From Methanomicrobia archaeon (GTDB taxonomy: Archaea > Halobacteriota > Syntropharchaeia > Alkanophagales > Methanospirareceae): a stretch of 16,229 bases of DNA. Numbering within the stretch: the first letter of the stretch is position 1; every line of letters starts with the position of its first letter. A model generated the notes under the pieces. The model was not told the DNA's origin. It ran no database searches and was given only the letters and a program-made list of their open reading frames with translations. The position numbers were made by a program, and so were the translations under genes. Where the stretch lies: contig JAFGKP010000055.1 of the NCBI GenBank assembly GCA_016928455.1, positions 1 to 16,229 of the forward strand. The letters run 5' to 3'. Below are positions 7,023 to 14,228 of the stretch, piece by piece.

Positions 7023-7700
7023 ATGGCACGTACGACCGAAGAACTCTTCGCTATCCAGAACGACATTGCGGCACGCGCACGCAGTAATGACACCCTCGAC
7101 CTCGACGAGATCTCCCTCATCGCCGGCGCCGATCAGGCGTTCTTTATCGATTCAGAAGGTAAAGAAAAGATCGTTTCCGCACTCGTCCTTCTCAACTATC
7201 CGGAGCTTCAGGTCCTCGATTATGCGTACGCAGTACTGCCGGTCGAGTTCCCGTATATCCCCGGGCTGCTGGCCTTTCGGGAAGCACCTGCTCTTATTGC
7301 CGCGTTCCGCACGCTCACCACTCGACCTGACCTCGCAGTGATCGACGGCGGTGGCATCAATCATCCCCGGTTCGCTGGCCTGGCCACGCACATCGGCGTG
7401 CTTCTGGACATTCCGACCATCGGCGTGACCAAGAGCCTGCTCTGCGGCACGGGCGAGCTCCCCACGGTAGAGGGCGATGCGCGCGTCATTCGCTACAATA
7501 ACCGGGACGTCGGCTATTACCTCAAGAGCAAAAAAGGGTGCCGGCCCATTATTGTCGCGCCCGGGCACAAGGTAGCACTCACGACCGCGCTGCAGCTCAT
7601 GAAAGCCTGTATCCTCAAGCACAAGCTGCCCGAACCGGTTCGCATCGCGCACCTCTATGCGAATACCGTGAAACGCAGGGTAACGAAACGGACTGACTGA
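7023..7700 (+). CDS. nfi: Endonuclease V
   Basis: A 225-residue protein that matches endonuclease V, which cuts one base past deoxyinosine (or inosine in RNA) using two metal ions. The three acidic metal ligands are visible: Asp37 in GADQAFF, Glu87 in PGLLAFREAP and Asp108 in AVIDGGG. INHPRFAGLATHIGVLLDIPTIGVTKSLLCG and the late APGHKVALTTAL are also in family order. The usual DGHG tetrapeptide reads DGGG here, so the first histidine is missing while His114 (NHPR) stays. It is the last gene of the cluster with the HisA-like protein and the alkyltransferase-Mut7-C fusion. Confidence 0.92.
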   Translation: MARTTEELFAIQNDIAARARSNDTLDLDEISLIAGADQAFFIDSEGKEKIVSALVLLNYPELQVLDYAYAVLPVEFPYIPGLLAFREAPALIAAFRTLTTRPDLAVIDGGGINHPRFAGLATHIGVLLDIPTIGVTKSLLCGTGELPTVEGDARVIRYNNRDVGYYLKSKKGCRPIIVAPGHKVALTTALQLMKACILKHKLPEPVRIAHLYANTVKRRVTKRTD

Positions 7701-7716
7701 CACGACTGACCGGAAG

Positions 7717-7725
7717 CTTTAAGTA
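7717..7725 (+). promoter_or_regulatory. Candidate TATA box for the membrane protein gene
   Basis: CTTTAAGTA lies about 35 bases before the ATG at 7756, right after the endonuclease V stop. It suggests that the membrane protein has its own transcript. Confidence 0.5.
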
Positions 7726-7755
7726 CGCCGGAATGCAATAGCAGCTCGGTGAATC

Positions 7756-8649
7756 ATGGTCGAAGAGATAAGCAAAATTCTCAGCAACGGCTTCTCCACG
7801 TGGAAGGCGAATCTTACGATCTGTCTCCCGTTCGTCTTCAGTTTTCTTGCCATCAGTATCGTGGCTCTGGTGATCATTGGCAGCGCCCTCGTAATTGCGA
7901 TTGGCCCGTTCATCCCCGCCTTACTGCCGTACCTGACCGACTCGGGTGAGCTCCCGTCAGAGATCCTGCAGCAGTTATCAACACCGCTCATGGCGAGTGC
8001 CGGGGTGCTTCTCGGTGCGGTTCTGGTAACGGTGATCCTCATGCTGCTGATCAATTCCTTCTTTAGCGCGGGCGCAATCGGCATGGCAAGTGTGGCGACG
8101 AAGACCGGCCATACCAGCCTCTCGGATATGCTTGACTACGGGCGGCGGAAGTTCCTGAGCCTGCTCGGCGTCTCGGTGCTCATTGCTCTGATCCAGCTTG
8201 CTGGTCTTGTCTTCCTGATCCCCGGTCTTATATCATTTGCCTCGAGCTCAGAGATCGCAGGTAATCCGTTCGATCTGTCGAATATAGCCGCATGGGCGCT
8301 GTTCGGAATCGGCCTTCTCCTCCTTATCCTCTACATGCTCATCATTAGCATCGTGCTCGCGATTCCACCCTATGCGGTGGTCATCAGCGACCTCAGAGCC
8401 ATTGAAGGCATTAAAACCGGATTCCGGTTCTTCATGGAGCACAAACTTGACGTCTTCCTGCTCTGGCTTATCGTGCTCGTGATCGCCGTGCTCGCGAGTA
8501 TGGTGCTCGGCAGTATACCCTCGATTGGCGGGCTGCTGAGCATGGTTGTCTCCGTCGTTCTCATTCAGCCGCTCGGCGTTATCTGGTGGACTCGATTCTA
8601 CCTGAGCAGAGCCAAATCTGAGCATCCAGTCAGTGCCGTGCCCGTGTAG
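7756..8649 (+). CDS. Multi-pass membrane protein, DUF7847-like
   Basis: A 297-residue hydrophobic protein with about six membrane segments: residues near 22-52, 83-103, 133-162, 177-208, 231-251 and 253-273. Short polar stretches between them include TKTGHTSLSDMLDYGRRKF and the AIEGIKTGFRFFMEHKLDVF loop, which recurs in archaeal proteins of this kind (DUF7847, or the membrane domain of glycerophosphodiester phosphodiesterase-like proteins, from memory). No catalytic motif is seen and I assign no function. The start at 7756 is the first ATG after the upstream stop and gives an amphipathic N-terminal helix before the first membrane segment. Its 3' end faces that of the Pup candidate across a 96-base gap. 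Confidence 0.75.
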   Translation: MVEEISKILSNGFSTWKANLTICLPFVFSFLAISIVALVIIGSALVIAIGPFIPALLPYLTDSGELPSEILQQLSTPLMASAGVLLGAVLVTVILMLLINSFFSAGAIGMASVATKTGHTSLSDMLDYGRRKFLSLLGVSVLIALIQLAGLVFLIPGLISFASSSEIAGNPFDLSNIAAWALFGIGLLLLILYMLIISIVLAIPPYAVVISDLRAIEGIKTGFRFFMEHKLDVFLLWLIVLVIAVLASMVLGSIPSIGGLLSMVVSVVLIQPLGVIWWTRFYLSRAKSEHPVSAVPV

Positions 8650-8710
8650 CTACCGGGATTGGCCGGAAAAGAGAAACTACAGTCCGTGTTTACAAAAATG
8701 CGGAATGAGG

Positions 8711-8741
8711 GTTCGTATCTGTTCGTATCTATTGCACGAAC
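8711..8741. repeat. Tandem 10-base repeat and small stem-loop
   Basis: GTTCGTATCT occurs twice in direct succession at 8711-8730. The second copy also pairs with ACGAAC at 8736-8741 (stem GTTCGT/ACGAAC, loop of 9). It lies 4 bases past the stop of the Pup candidate, reading in the minus direction, and a T5 run follows on that strand at 8693-8697. It may end transcription of either of the two converging genes. Confidence 0.45.
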
Positions 8742-8745
8742 GTCA

Positions 8746-9009
8746 TTACTCACCCGAGGTGGCATAAATCTCGTACGGCATGATCTTCTTATTCGCTTTC
8801 TTCTTGCCTTTCAGTTTGCTCACCAGATCAGCGGCTTTTTCCTTCTTCTCGCGCGTCTTCAGCCGCTCCATGATGCTTGTCATCTCTTTCGTCTTCTCGT
8901 CGCCGCCGTATTCGGCGCGCTCCTCCACAATCGCCTCGTCTTCCTCTTCTAACTCCTCTTCTCCTTCAAAATCCGCCCTAAAAACCGCTGCGATCATGGG
9001 TCGTATCAT
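8746..9009 (-). CDS. Candidate Pup-like protein modifier (C-terminal Ser-Gly-Glu)
   Basis: An 87-residue, cysteine-free, very charged protein that looks largely disordered. Residues 12-40 are strongly acidic (EGEEELEEEDE), residues 40-75 form a charged amphipathic helix with hydrophobic positions at Met43, Met47, Leu50, Leu62 and Leu66, and the protein ends PYEIYATSGE. A terminal Gly-Glu (or Gly-Gln) on a small disordered protein is the hallmark of Pup; the residue before it is Ser where actinobacterial Pup has Gly. The terminal Glu would need no deamidation before ligation. It is the last gene after ARC-, PafA- and Dop-like genes on the same strand, as expected for the tag. AGGAGAGGAG lies one base before the ATG, and a TATA box 50 bases upstream gives it its own promoter. 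It is longer than the 64-residue mycobacterial Pup, and the lysine-rich part is unlike it. It could instead be an unrelated charged protein. Confidence 0.7.
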   Translation of the reverse strand: MIRPMIAAVFRADFEGEEELEEEDEAIVEERAEYGGDEKTKEMTSIMERLKTREKKEKAADLVSKLKGKKKANKKIMPYEIYATSGE

Positions 9010-9010
9010 G

Positions 9011-9020
9011 CTCCTCTCCT
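9011..9020 (-). promoter_or_regulatory. Strong Shine-Dalgarno of the Pup candidate
   Basis: On the minus strand AGGAGAGGAG ends one base before the ATG at 9009, the longest purine-rich ribosome binding site seen in the window. Its GGAGAGG part is at a normal distance from the first ATG, which supports Met1 over Met5 as the start. Confidence 0.75.
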
Positions 9021-9060
9021 GGTGAGTACCGCTACGCTATGTACCCTTTGGGGCCCTGAC

Positions 9061-9072
9061 TATTTATATTTT
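9061..9072 (-). promoter_or_regulatory. TATA box in front of the Pup candidate
   Basis: On the minus strand GAAAATATAAATA lies in the 99-base gap between the Dop-like stop and the Pup-candidate start. It predicts a transcript start near 9040 and a leader of about 30 bases that contains the Shine-Dalgarno sequence. Confidence 0.6.
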
Positions 9073-9108
9073 CTGTACGTCCGTAAACCGCGGAGAAAGC
9101 CCGGGAAA

Positions 9109-10683
9109 TTATAGCGTCACCTTATCGGGATACAATCGCTTCGCCGCGGCTAAGATGGCTGGCAATTCCGCGTTTTCTTCCGCCACCGCATCCCCGATCT
9201 CTTCCGCGTTCAGCATAAAAGGCTCATCCAGAAGCACCCGTGCCCCCATCAACTCGATGGTTGACCAGCTCACGCGGCGTACCTGCGACCCGTACCGCTT
9301 CAGGAGCGCGGTTTTAAAGTAATCACGCGTCTGTTCCGGCGCATTAGCCACCGCGTAGGAGATACGATCCGGCAGTGCAGTCCAATTCACACCCGGCACG
9401 GCACGCTCCACGAAGGCGAGCGAATCGCAGGGATTGAAAAGCACGTTGCTCCTCGGCATGCCTCTTTCCTTGCCCAGATAGGACAGTGACGACTCATCGA
9501 GCAGTGCATACTGGTTGCAGATACCGATTCCCTCCGCGGCGGTTCTCGGATCGTAATTCACCAGTAATGCAAGCTTCGTCACCCAGTCGATACCATCAAC
9601 GTATTTCTCGAGCTGCCGTGCTTCCAAATCAGCCAGGAGCTCAGCGAAGCATCTGAGCCCGATCTCATCCCAGCTGCTCGGGCCGTGCTCCTCAGCCTCC
9701 TGTAGCCGCTCCACAGCATCCAGATAGAACTGCAAAACGGCAACCGCGTCGGTTCGTACTCCGCTCTTGAGCGTTATCCGCCACTCGCACGATTTCGTAT
9801 CACGTGCGAGCCGCTTGAAGGTATTCACAGGATCTTCGAGCTCCGGCGCGCCATCCAGGAACCCCAGCTCAAAAGCGCGAATCACCAGTGCCTGCATGAT
9901 ATCGCGCAGGAAGAGCGCGTATTCAGAGCGGAGAGCCTCATAATGGATATCATGGAGCCGCCAGTAGTGGTGCGCAGCATGTGGCTGATCGCGAGTGTTG
10001 AGGATGCCGCGGCTCGTGGTGGTTGAGAGCGAGGACTGCTGCGTGACAAAGAGCGCGCGTGGCGAGATCACGAACTTCACACCAGCTTCTCCTGTCAAGT
10101 CGCCGGAGATCACATCGCCGCCACCGGTGAACACGATTCGCGTCACGATCCAGGGGATAAGCGCGCGTTCCACCCTGCTCCAGTCCGTACATGCGGCCCG
10201 GGTGGTGATGAAGTTCCCATGGGTAGCGTAGGTCCTCGTGGTTATGGTACGCCGTTTGCCGCTTCGCGCACCAGATTCGAGGTTACCAATGGAATTAGCC
10301 ACGTTGTTTTTATGGATCACCACACGCTCCTGTACTGCTATCCCAGCCTCACGGGCGCCTACGACCGCATAGATCTCCGCGGCTTTATCGTAGGCGACCG
10401 CGTCAAACGGGTTATTGTAGGAGGGCGTCGCGATCTCGAGATGGCCCATATCGTTATAGATCCGGGAGCCATTATTGGCGAACGAAGACCGTATCCGCGC
10501 CTCATGCAGCTCCTGCGAGGTCTCCATGCCACGGTCCCACGCCACCTCGCGCGAGATCTGCCGCCATTTCAAGCCCTGGATCGCGGCGTTCGCCAGTAAT
10601 GAGGGATTAAGATGCCCTTTCGCGCTCACCGGGTATTCCTGCTCGACGCCCCGTATCTTTCGTTCCGTCCCTGTCCGCTGCAC
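9109..10683 (-). CDS. Dop-like depupylase/deamidase of the PafA/Dop carboxylate-amine ligase family
   Basis: A 524-residue member of the Pup ligase/depupylase fold, related to glutamine synthetase. Visible: GVEQE with metal-binding Glu14/Glu16, NPSLLANAA, NNGSRIYNDMGHLEIATP, NPFDAVAYDKAAE, HKNN, YATHGNFITTR, FTGGGD, ISPRA and NTRDQPH with RLHDIH, then a C-terminal part with NAPEQTRDYFKTALLKRYG and VSWSTIEL. The catalytic Asp of Dop corresponds to Asp78, and D-x-x-H-x-E spacing there is that of Dop (PafA has one more residue). The TRDYF... SWSTIEL end also resembles Dop more than PafA. Residues 40-66, where Dop carries its flexible loop, are short. Start is GTG with a GGGAG about 10 bases before it. 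It follows the PafA-like gene by 65 bases. Expected role: remove the tag from targets; deamidation would not be needed as the tag candidate ends in Glu. Confidence 0.85.
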   Translation of the reverse strand: MQRTGTERKIRGVEQEYPVSAKGHLNPSLLANAAIQGLKWRQISREVAWDRGMETSQELHEARIRSSFANNGSRIYNDMGHLEIATPSYNNPFDAVAYDKAAEIYAVVGAREAGIAVQERVVIHKNNVANSIGNLESGARSGKRRTITTRTYATHGNFITTRAACTDWSRVERALIPWIVTRIVFTGGGDVISGDLTGEAGVKFVISPRALFVTQQSSLSTTTSRGILNTRDQPHAAHHYWRLHDIHYEALRSEYALFLRDIMQALVIRAFELGFLDGAPELEDPVNTFKRLARDTKSCEWRITLKSGVRTDAVAVLQFYLDAVERLQEAEEHGPSSWDEIGLRCFAELLADLEARQLEKYVDGIDWVTKLALLVNYDPRTAAEGIGICNQYALLDESSLSYLGKERGMPRSNVLFNPCDSLAFVERAVPGVNWTALPDRISYAVANAPEQTRDYFKTALLKRYGSQVRRVSWSTIELMGARVLLDEPFMLNAEEIGDAVAEENAELPAILAAAKRLYPDKVTL

Positions 10684-10748
10684 CTATTCCGCTCCCTTAT
10701 TCGCCAGACGTAACCCGCATGCACGCAGGACTTCGCGCCACGCAGCGC

Positions 10749-12503
10749 TCACTCGTCCTGATCACTGCGCTCCTCACGATGGATCTCCTCGATCTTCTCC
10801 TGTATGGAGGCCGCATTCCAACCGTCCAGGTTATCGAAACGGAAGGTCCGGTTTTGCGCGTACAATAAATAATCCAGGTACGGATTGCGCACGATTCGAT
10901 TCCGGATCTCGCGGGTTATCTCATCCTCCCAGCCCCGAATATCCTCCTCCTCCGCAAGCAACCGTACGAGCACCTGCCGCGAGCCCTCTCCTCTGTTACG
11001 CTCCCGGAAAAAGACCACCACCGCGCTGGGCATTCGCGCGAGCTCCGGATACCGCTCAAAGAGTCGTGCGTACTCCTCGCTGCTCGGCCGGCTCATATCG
11101 ATCTTCACTTCCGGCTCTCTGTTGATCGTTATTTTGTTCCAGCTCAGCGTTGCGTCCTCGAATTCCGCAGCTAGCCGCACCCGTAACTCAGCTCGTGAGT
11201 TCTTCGGTGGAAAGAGCAATGCCTCACCGAGATCCTCTTCGGTCAGCAGCCGCTCCGCGCCGATCGCCTCCGCAACGCACTCGTATAAATCATGGTCGCA
11301 GAGATTGGTATAATCGAACGATGCGGCGATCTCGCGCTCCACCAGCTCGTCCATCGGGTACATGTTCCGGTAATCGAATTTCCCCTTGGGGATCGTGCGG
11401 TATTCAAAATTATCCAGCGCATGCTTGATCGCCCAGCGCTTCATCAGCCATTCGACGCGTTGATAGACGTAAGGGTCCTCGAGCAAGCCCTGCTCCAACT
11501 TGGCGCAGAGTCGTTTGAAGGTGTCCAGGGCGTATTTGTCCCAGTAGGTCACTTCCCGCTCCTCGAATAACTCCTCGATCGCGGCGAGATAATTGCTCGA
11601 GAGATAATCGGTCGCGGTCTCCGATCGCCCGTTCATCAATTTGACCCGCCACTCGCCCTCGGTATTCTCCGAGAGATCCTTGAAGGTCTGCAGCGGGTTC
11701 CACAGATCCTCGACCTGCGTAATCTTTCCTGACTCGATCGCGTCGATGACGTACGAGGTTATCGCATTGCAGAGCAGACGTGTTACCTCCGAACGGACGC
11801 CCTCGCCCGAGGTCACATGCACACGATAGGTGTCCTTCGTGCCCAGCGGCTCGTCCCTGGTCGAGAGAATCGGCCACTGTGAGGGCGATTCCGTGAGCAC
11901 GCGGCGAGCGACCATCGCTTTGGGCGAGATGACGTAATTTATGCCCGCTTTATCCGCGACATAGCCCCCCGCGCCGAAGAAGAGCTTCCGAATGATCAGA
12001 TAAGGAATGAGCAGATGCTCGCGGCCAACGAATTTCTTCCGGTCCACCAGGTACGACTCATGGGTGCCCCGGCTGTACCGTTTATCGATCTCTACGTTCG
12101 CCTTCCAGCACTGGATATACGCCAGCCGACTCCGCCGCCGGCGCAATTTCTCCTGATACTTATCGTTCGTGCGTTCCACACCGATCTGCATGTACAGCTC
12201 GGCCGCTTTATCATACTTGAGCACGTCGAACGCAGTGCGGCATTCCGGCGTGGCGATCTCGAGATGCCCGCCGGTACAGATGTAAATCCGCGAGCCGTTC
12301 CGCAGAAAACCATCGTTTCGCCGCCGCAGCTTCGAGCAGACCGCGGAAACACCGTCAAAGAACTCGTACGTATCGAGCGCGTGAATGACTTCATCAACAT
12401 GGTAGAATCGTGCGTACCGGTACAGACCAGGCGAATCTGAGCTGAGTCCCACGCGAAATTCGTGCTCGAGTCCTTGCCATCGGCTCAGATCGACCCGCTC
12501 CAT
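10749..12503 (-). CDS. PafA-like Pup ligase homolog with Asp-to-Cys change and C-terminal extension
   Basis: A 584-residue paralog of the next gene. Residues 11-15 GLEHE give the metal-binding glutamates 13 and 15. FLRNGSRIYICTGGHLEIATPEC (66-88) matches the PafA catalytic segment with PafA spacing, but Cys76 stands where PafA has its essential Asp. Further matches: DVLKYDKAAE, YSRGTHESYLVDR, LLIPYLIIRKLFFGAGG, VISPKA, LSTRDEP (213-219), then the small C-terminal domain with LTEEDLGEALLFPP, SRAELRVRLAAEFED and LSWNKITIN (419-461). PafA proteins end soon after this; here about 115 residues more follow, rich in Glu/Arg. PafA joins the tag's terminal Glu to a target lysine using ATP. The Asp loss means either no activity or another chemistry. 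It starts 14 bases after the ATPase stop, with only a weak ribosome binding site, so translational coupling is likely. Confidence 0.85.
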   Translation of the reverse strand: MERVDLSRWQGLEHEFRVGLSSDSPGLYRYARFYHVDEVIHALDTYEFFDGVSAVCSKLRRRNDGFLRNGSRIYICTGGHLEIATPECRTAFDVLKYDKAAELYMQIGVERTNDKYQEKLRRRRSRLAYIQCWKANVEIDKRYSRGTHESYLVDRKKFVGREHLLIPYLIIRKLFFGAGGYVADKAGINYVISPKAMVARRVLTESPSQWPILSTRDEPLGTKDTYRVHVTSGEGVRSEVTRLLCNAITSYVIDAIESGKITQVEDLWNPLQTFKDLSENTEGEWRVKLMNGRSETATDYLSSNYLAAIEELFEEREVTYWDKYALDTFKRLCAKLEQGLLEDPYVYQRVEWLMKRWAIKHALDNFEYRTIPKGKFDYRNMYPMDELVEREIAASFDYTNLCDHDLYECVAEAIGAERLLTEEDLGEALLFPPKNSRAELRVRLAAEFEDATLSWNKITINREPEVKIDMSRPSSEEYARLFERYPELARMPSAVVVFFRERNRGEGSRQVLVRLLAEEEDIRGWEDEITREIRNRIVRNPYLDYLLYAQNRTFRFDNLDGWNAASIQEKIEEIHREERSDQDE

Positions 12504-12517
12504 GGTTCACACGGCGC

Positions 12518-14149
12518 TCAGAAATGCATGCCCGTCTCTTCCTCGCGCACCTCTTCAAAGCCCGAAGCCAGCATCTCCTCCGCGCGGCGCTGCACGAACT
12601 TATCAAACCCTTCTTTCAGGTGCCGCAGATCCACGCCGATCTCATCGGTATGCTTGTAGCGCTTCAGCAATTCCTTGGCCCGTTCTCCCACATCAAGGAT
12701 CGTTGAGAGGCCTTCACGCTCCCACATCTGCTGCAGTGCCGCGTCGCCAATCGCGCCCTTCTTCATCATGAGCATCGTCCGCTCCTCCAGGGCCTTGTCT
12801 CGCGCATAGCCGAAGATCTGCGCAATGAACCGTCCGGTAATGGTGTCCTCGCGCTTGATTCGACCGATCTCCGTCTCCACGTAGACATCAGCGTACAGGT
12901 AGCTGCTGAGCTCTTTCACCAGATACGCACGAGCAGCCTCCTCGCTTCCCTTATCTTTTATCAGATACTGGTCGATGGGGACGCGCTCGGCGTAGATGGG
13001 TAGAATGGATGTCGCAGCTTCTCGATCGGGCTTCGGGACCTCAATGATCTTATCGAATCGCGATCGGAACGCGGAATCTATGAGATGCAGGCGGTTAGTC
13101 GCCCCGATAACCGTCAGGTGTGGATGAAGTGCGTAAAAGCCGTCGAGGATATCAAGCAGTTGGCCGGTCACGCGTTCAGGCGCACCAGACGATCCGGCGA
13201 ACATGCCTCGTTCCTGAGCGAGCGCATCGATCTCATCAAAGAAGATAACGCCGTAGTCGATCTCGCCCTCAGCCAATTTCTCGTTCGTCGCCTTGAAGAC
13301 CATACGCACGTTCCGCTCCGACTCACCCAGCCACATGCTGAAGAGCTCGCCCGCGCCCACTTTCACGAACTCGCAATTGGGCAGTGCCGAGGCCAGCGCC
13401 TTCGCGCACATCGTCTTACCGCATCCGGGCGGGCCGTACATCAGAATCCGGCGCGAGTTCTCCCCGAATTTCGCGTAGTCCTCGGGATTGAGCATAGGGA
13501 GGATAATACTCTTGACCAGCTCCTGCTTTACGCCCCTCAGGCCGCCGATGTCCTTGAAGCTCACCCCCGGGCTCTTTGTCACCTCGTATCGGGAATATTC
13601 TCGTGTCCGGTACGTGCGTTTGATATCGAGTGTGCCGGGGAGCAGGCCGACCTTCATGCCTTCCCGTATCGATCCGCGTTCGTCCTCCTTGAGCCGCTTG
13701 TAGATCTTGCCGCGGCCACGGCCTGTGGATATCTCAGCGATCCAGCCCCCCTCATCTTCATCCTTACGGAGCTCGTCAATCTCGCCAACCTCTAAATCCA
13801 CCATGCGGTCGAAGACGCTCGTAATGCCAATAGAAAACCCACTGGGGTTACTTTTATCGGGGATTCGGCCGATGAACACGAACTTGCCCGCCTGGAGCTG
13901 CTCAAGCTCATCATCACTGAGCGGACCATAGGGCAAGGCCTTCAGTGCACCATTCAGATTCACCAGTGCGCCCTCGGGCAGTTGCTCAACCACAAAGCCG
14001 CAATCTAAGGGCGGTGATCGCGATTTCGAGACGAGCCGCTCCAGATCCTCTTTATACGCCTCTGTCTCCTCGTATTTTCGACGCAAGCGCCGGTATTCGC
14101 TCTCCAGCCGCTCATACTCGTAGCGAGGGATATAATCCTCCTGTGCCAT
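12518..14149 (-). CDS. ARC/Mpa-type proteasomal AAA ATPase
   Basis: A 543-residue ring ATPase of the ARC/Mpa type. Order: N-terminal coiled coil (about residues 8-45, the Pup-binding element in Mpa), two OB-like domains (about 50-185), AAA module with Walker A GPPGCGKT (239-246), pore loop MWLGESER (272-279), Walker B VIFFDEID (301-308), sensor Asn352 in GATNR, and arginines in FRSRFD. The region 403-475 (SSYLYADVYVETEIG, then ITGRFIAQIFGYARDKAL) matches the Mpa-specific segment after the AAA core, which PAN lacks, and the Walker A Cys (PGCGKT) is also Mpa-like. Mpa ends GQYL to dock on the 20S core; this one ends GMHF. An upstream in-frame ATG at 14281 would add 44 residues across the promoter and is rejected. 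It is the first gene of the four-gene cluster. Confidence 0.9.
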   Translation of the reverse strand: MAQEDYIPRYEYERLESEYRRLRRKYEETEAYKEDLERLVSKSRSPPLDCGFVVEQLPEGALVNLNGALKALPYGPLSDDELEQLQAGKFVFIGRIPDKSNPSGFSIGITSVFDRMVDLEVGEIDELRKDEDEGGWIAEISTGRGRGKIYKRLKEDERGSIREGMKVGLLPGTLDIKRTYRTREYSRYEVTKSPGVSFKDIGGLRGVKQELVKSIILPMLNPEDYAKFGENSRRILMYGPPGCGKTMCAKALASALPNCEFVKVGAGELFSMWLGESERNVRMVFKATNEKLAEGEIDYGVIFFDEIDALAQERGMFAGSSGAPERVTGQLLDILDGFYALHPHLTVIGATNRLHLIDSAFRSRFDKIIEVPKPDREAATSILPIYAERVPIDQYLIKDKGSEEAARAYLVKELSSYLYADVYVETEIGRIKREDTITGRFIAQIFGYARDKALEERTMLMMKKGAIGDAALQQMWEREGLSTILDVGERAKELLKRYKHTDEIGVDLRHLKEGFDKFVQRRAEEMLASGFEEVREEETGMHF

Positions 14150-14207
14150 AGTCTCTAGAGGTAAATACGGTCCAGAATGATAAAACACCCGTGCCGTTCC
14201 GCCATAG

Positions 14208-14217
14208 TTATATAAAA
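14208..14217 (-). promoter_or_regulatory. TATA box of the ARC operon
   Basis: On the minus strand TTTTATATAA is a near-ideal archaeal box A about 60 bases before the ATPase start at 14149. It sits back to back with the promoter of the divergent AbrB-PhoU gene. Confidence 0.65.
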
Positions 14218-14219
14218 CG

Positions 14220-14228
14220 CTTAAATAT
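14220..14228 (+). promoter_or_regulatory. TATA box of the AbrB-PhoU gene
   Basis: CTTAAATAT begins 29 bases before the ATG at 14249, so the transcript probably starts at or beside the start codon (leaderless). It is only 2 bases from the opposing ARC promoter box. Confidence 0.6.

Noticed and set aside
8659..9025. Plus-strand open frames opposite the Pup candidate
   Set aside because: They are serine- and phenylalanine-rich mirror images of the acidic minus-strand protein and lack start signals; the minus strand has TATA box, Shine-Dalgarno and operon context.
12518..14149. PAN, the usual archaeal proteasomal ATPase, as an alternative identity
   Set aside because: The PGCGKT Walker A, the segment after the AAA core and the double OB region match ARC/Mpa, and the neighbours are PafA/Dop homologs.
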